Positions 63,011-64,000 of a stretch of 64,000 nt of DNA are shown here, piece by piece. The DNA lies in NCBI RefSeq assembly GCF_037126435.1, contig NZ_CP147020.1:310001-374000 (forward strand). The letters run 5' to 3'. Both the position numbers and the translations under genes were made by a program. The notes beneath the pieces are model-generated. The model was not told the origin of the DNA, did not search any database, and saw nothing but the letters and a program-made list of their open reading frames with translations. Every line of letters begins with the position of its first letter. The first letter of the stretch is position 1. Source of the stretch: Bernardetia sp. ABR2-2B. Lineage in GTDB: Bacteria; Bacteroidota; Bacteroidia; Cytophagales; Bernardetiaceae.

Positions 63011-64000
63011 ATGATTTCTATAAATCAATCTCCTTCCAAACTCAAATGGATTGTTATTCTTTTTGCTTCGCTTATTGGTTTGATGTCCCTTTATTATACT
63101 AATCAATTAGTAGATACTTTGGCAGAACGTGAAGAAGAACAAATTGATTTGGTAGCTAAAGCACAAGAATTAGTAGTTCAGGTAGAGGACAGTCTTATGC
63201 TTAACTTTTTGGTTACAAATATCTTGCAAGGAAATCAATCCATTCCTATGATTGTGGCAGATGAAGAAGGAAACCCCAATCAGTCAAGAAATATTAAATT
63301 TAGAAAAAATGCTACTGAAGACGAAAAAAATAAAACTTTAAGAAAACATTTGGTTTCTATGAAGGAAGCTCATCCACCCATTGAAGTAAAAATTTCGGAA
63401 GAATGGAAGTATTATATTTATTATGAAAACTCTACTTTGCTTACACAGCTCAAATATTTTCCTTATGCACAACTTTCACTCATTACAGCTTTTCTGATTT
63501 TTGCTTATTTCTTATTTAGCTCTTCTCGGCGTGCCGAACAGAATAGAGTTTGGGTAGGACTAGCCAAAGAAACAGCACATCAACTCGGAACACCACTTTC
63601 TGCACTTATGGCGTGGGTGGAATATTTTAGAGCTGATAAAAGTGTTGAGGAAGATATTTTGCAAGAAATAGAAAAGGATATTGCTAGACTTACAATGATA
63701 ACAGAGCGTTTTTCAAGTATTGGTTCTATTCCTGATTTGAGTTCTGAAAATGTATTGGAGGTAGTGGAAGGAGTAACAGAGTACCTCAAAAAAAGAATTT
63801 CTACTAAGGTAAAACTGACAATTAGAGCAAAAAAAGACACAAAGTTATATGCCAAAATAAATAAACCTCTTTTTGAATGGGTCATTGAAAATATTTGTAA
63901 GAATGCTGTTGATGCAATGAGTGAAGCAGGAGGTAAAGGAAGTATAACGTTGTTTTTTTCTTCAGATAGAAGCCAAAAGCAACTTATCTTAGATATTACA
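63011..64000 (+). CDS. Sensor histidine kinase, N-terminal part (runs off window)
   Basis: 330 codons from ATG at 63011, open at the window end. Two membrane helices (residues about 13-29 and 154-168) bracket a periplasmic region of about 125 residues. The H-box is GLAKETAHQLGTPLSALMAWVEYF, with the phospho-acceptor His near residue 188, followed by a dimerisation helix and the N-box ENICKNAVDAMSEAGG. The G-boxes of the ATPase lie beyond the window. The linker is short with no obvious HAMP or PAS domain. Confidence 0.9.
   Translation, partial: MISINQSPSKLKWIVILFASLIGLMSLYYTNQLVDTLAEREEEQIDLVAKAQELVVQVEDSLMLNFLVTNILQGNQSIPMIVADEEGNPNQSRNIKFRKNATEDEKNKTLRKHLVSMKEAHPPIEVKISEEWKYYIYYENSTLLTQLKYFPYAQLSLITAFLIFAYFLFSSSRRAEQNRVWVGLAKETAHQLGTPLSALMAWVEYFRADKSVEEDILQEIEKDIARLTMITERFSSIGSIPDLSSENVLEVVEGVTEYLKKRISTKVKLTIRAKKDTKLYAKINKPLFEWVIENICKNAVDAMSEAGGKGSITLFFSSDRSQKQLILDIT

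Noticed and set aside
1-64000. tRNA or rRNA genes
   Set aside because: No cloverleaf-like T-arm (GGTTCGA-type) or rRNA sequence was recognised in any gap by eye; a covariance-model search would settle it.

Overview
The window is AT-rich (roughly one third G+C by eye) with short intergenic spaces. It carries hallmarks of a free-living or marine Bacteroidota bacterium: TAnnTTTG -7 promoter boxes, few clear Shine-Dalgarno sites, an archaeal/eukaryotic-type prolyl-tRNA synthetase, eukaryote-like glycyl-tRNA synthetase, regulator-propeller and SpoIIE-type phosphatase sensors, BrxA bacilliredoxin, GH3-family protein and many short lipoproteins. The gene mix suggests Cytophagales, perhaps a Bernardetia-like genus; that placement is an inference. 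No tRNA, rRNA, CRISPR array, transposase or prophage was recognised.

Layout. 1-5.8 kb: end of purQ, an SRPBCC protein, a methylmalonyl-CoA mutase small subunit with no large subunit beside it, a stand-alone Cas6-like endoribonuclease, a SnoaL-like protein, an unknown polytopic membrane protein and a small secreted protein. 5.8-14.1 kb: phytase-like lipoprotein, rimM, two MarR regulators with a lipoprotein between them, rlmI-type methyltransferase, small unknown proteins, a GRDP-like membrane protein with a Cys/Gly-rich tail and an ABM monooxygenase. 14.2-17.3 kb: DUF6787-like protein plus patatin, then sufE, a DUF59 protein and bacilliredoxin, with hairpin repeats between them. 17.4-26.5 kb: a DUF2059-like protein bracketed by two identical terminator hairpins, an ABC permease fused to an M1 peptidase with its ATPase, a SulP transporter and a TetR regulator.

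26.6-45.4 kb: glycyl-tRNA synthetase, a propeller/SpoIIE phosphatase, a J-domain/TPR protein, a STAS-like protein, an SDR/DUF2867 protein, two tandem paralogous lipoproteins, an MsbA-like ABC exporter, a TPR/SpoIIE phosphatase, pdxA and polA. 45.6-54.2 kb: kdsB, an unknown secreted protein, upp, a PspC-domain protein, a secreted subtilase lipoprotein, an outer-membrane-like protein, proS and a coiled-coil secreted protein. 54.3-55.0 kb: a run of three very small lipoproteins, two of them sharing a Cys-x-His-x-Pro-x-Gln-Ala-Trp-Thr-Pro motif. 55.1-64.0 kb: adenine deaminase, a GxxExxY gene broken by a stop at codon 5 inside an inverted repeat, mannose-1-phosphate guanylyltransferase, a GT-C-like membrane protein, a GH3 protein, a small coiled-coil protein and the first 330 codons of a sensor histidine kinase.

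Most of the window is ordinary housekeeping and envelope chromosome. The features most worth a second look are the orphan Cas6, the mini-lipoprotein cluster, the broken GxxExxY cassette, and the families of palindromic intergenic repeats.
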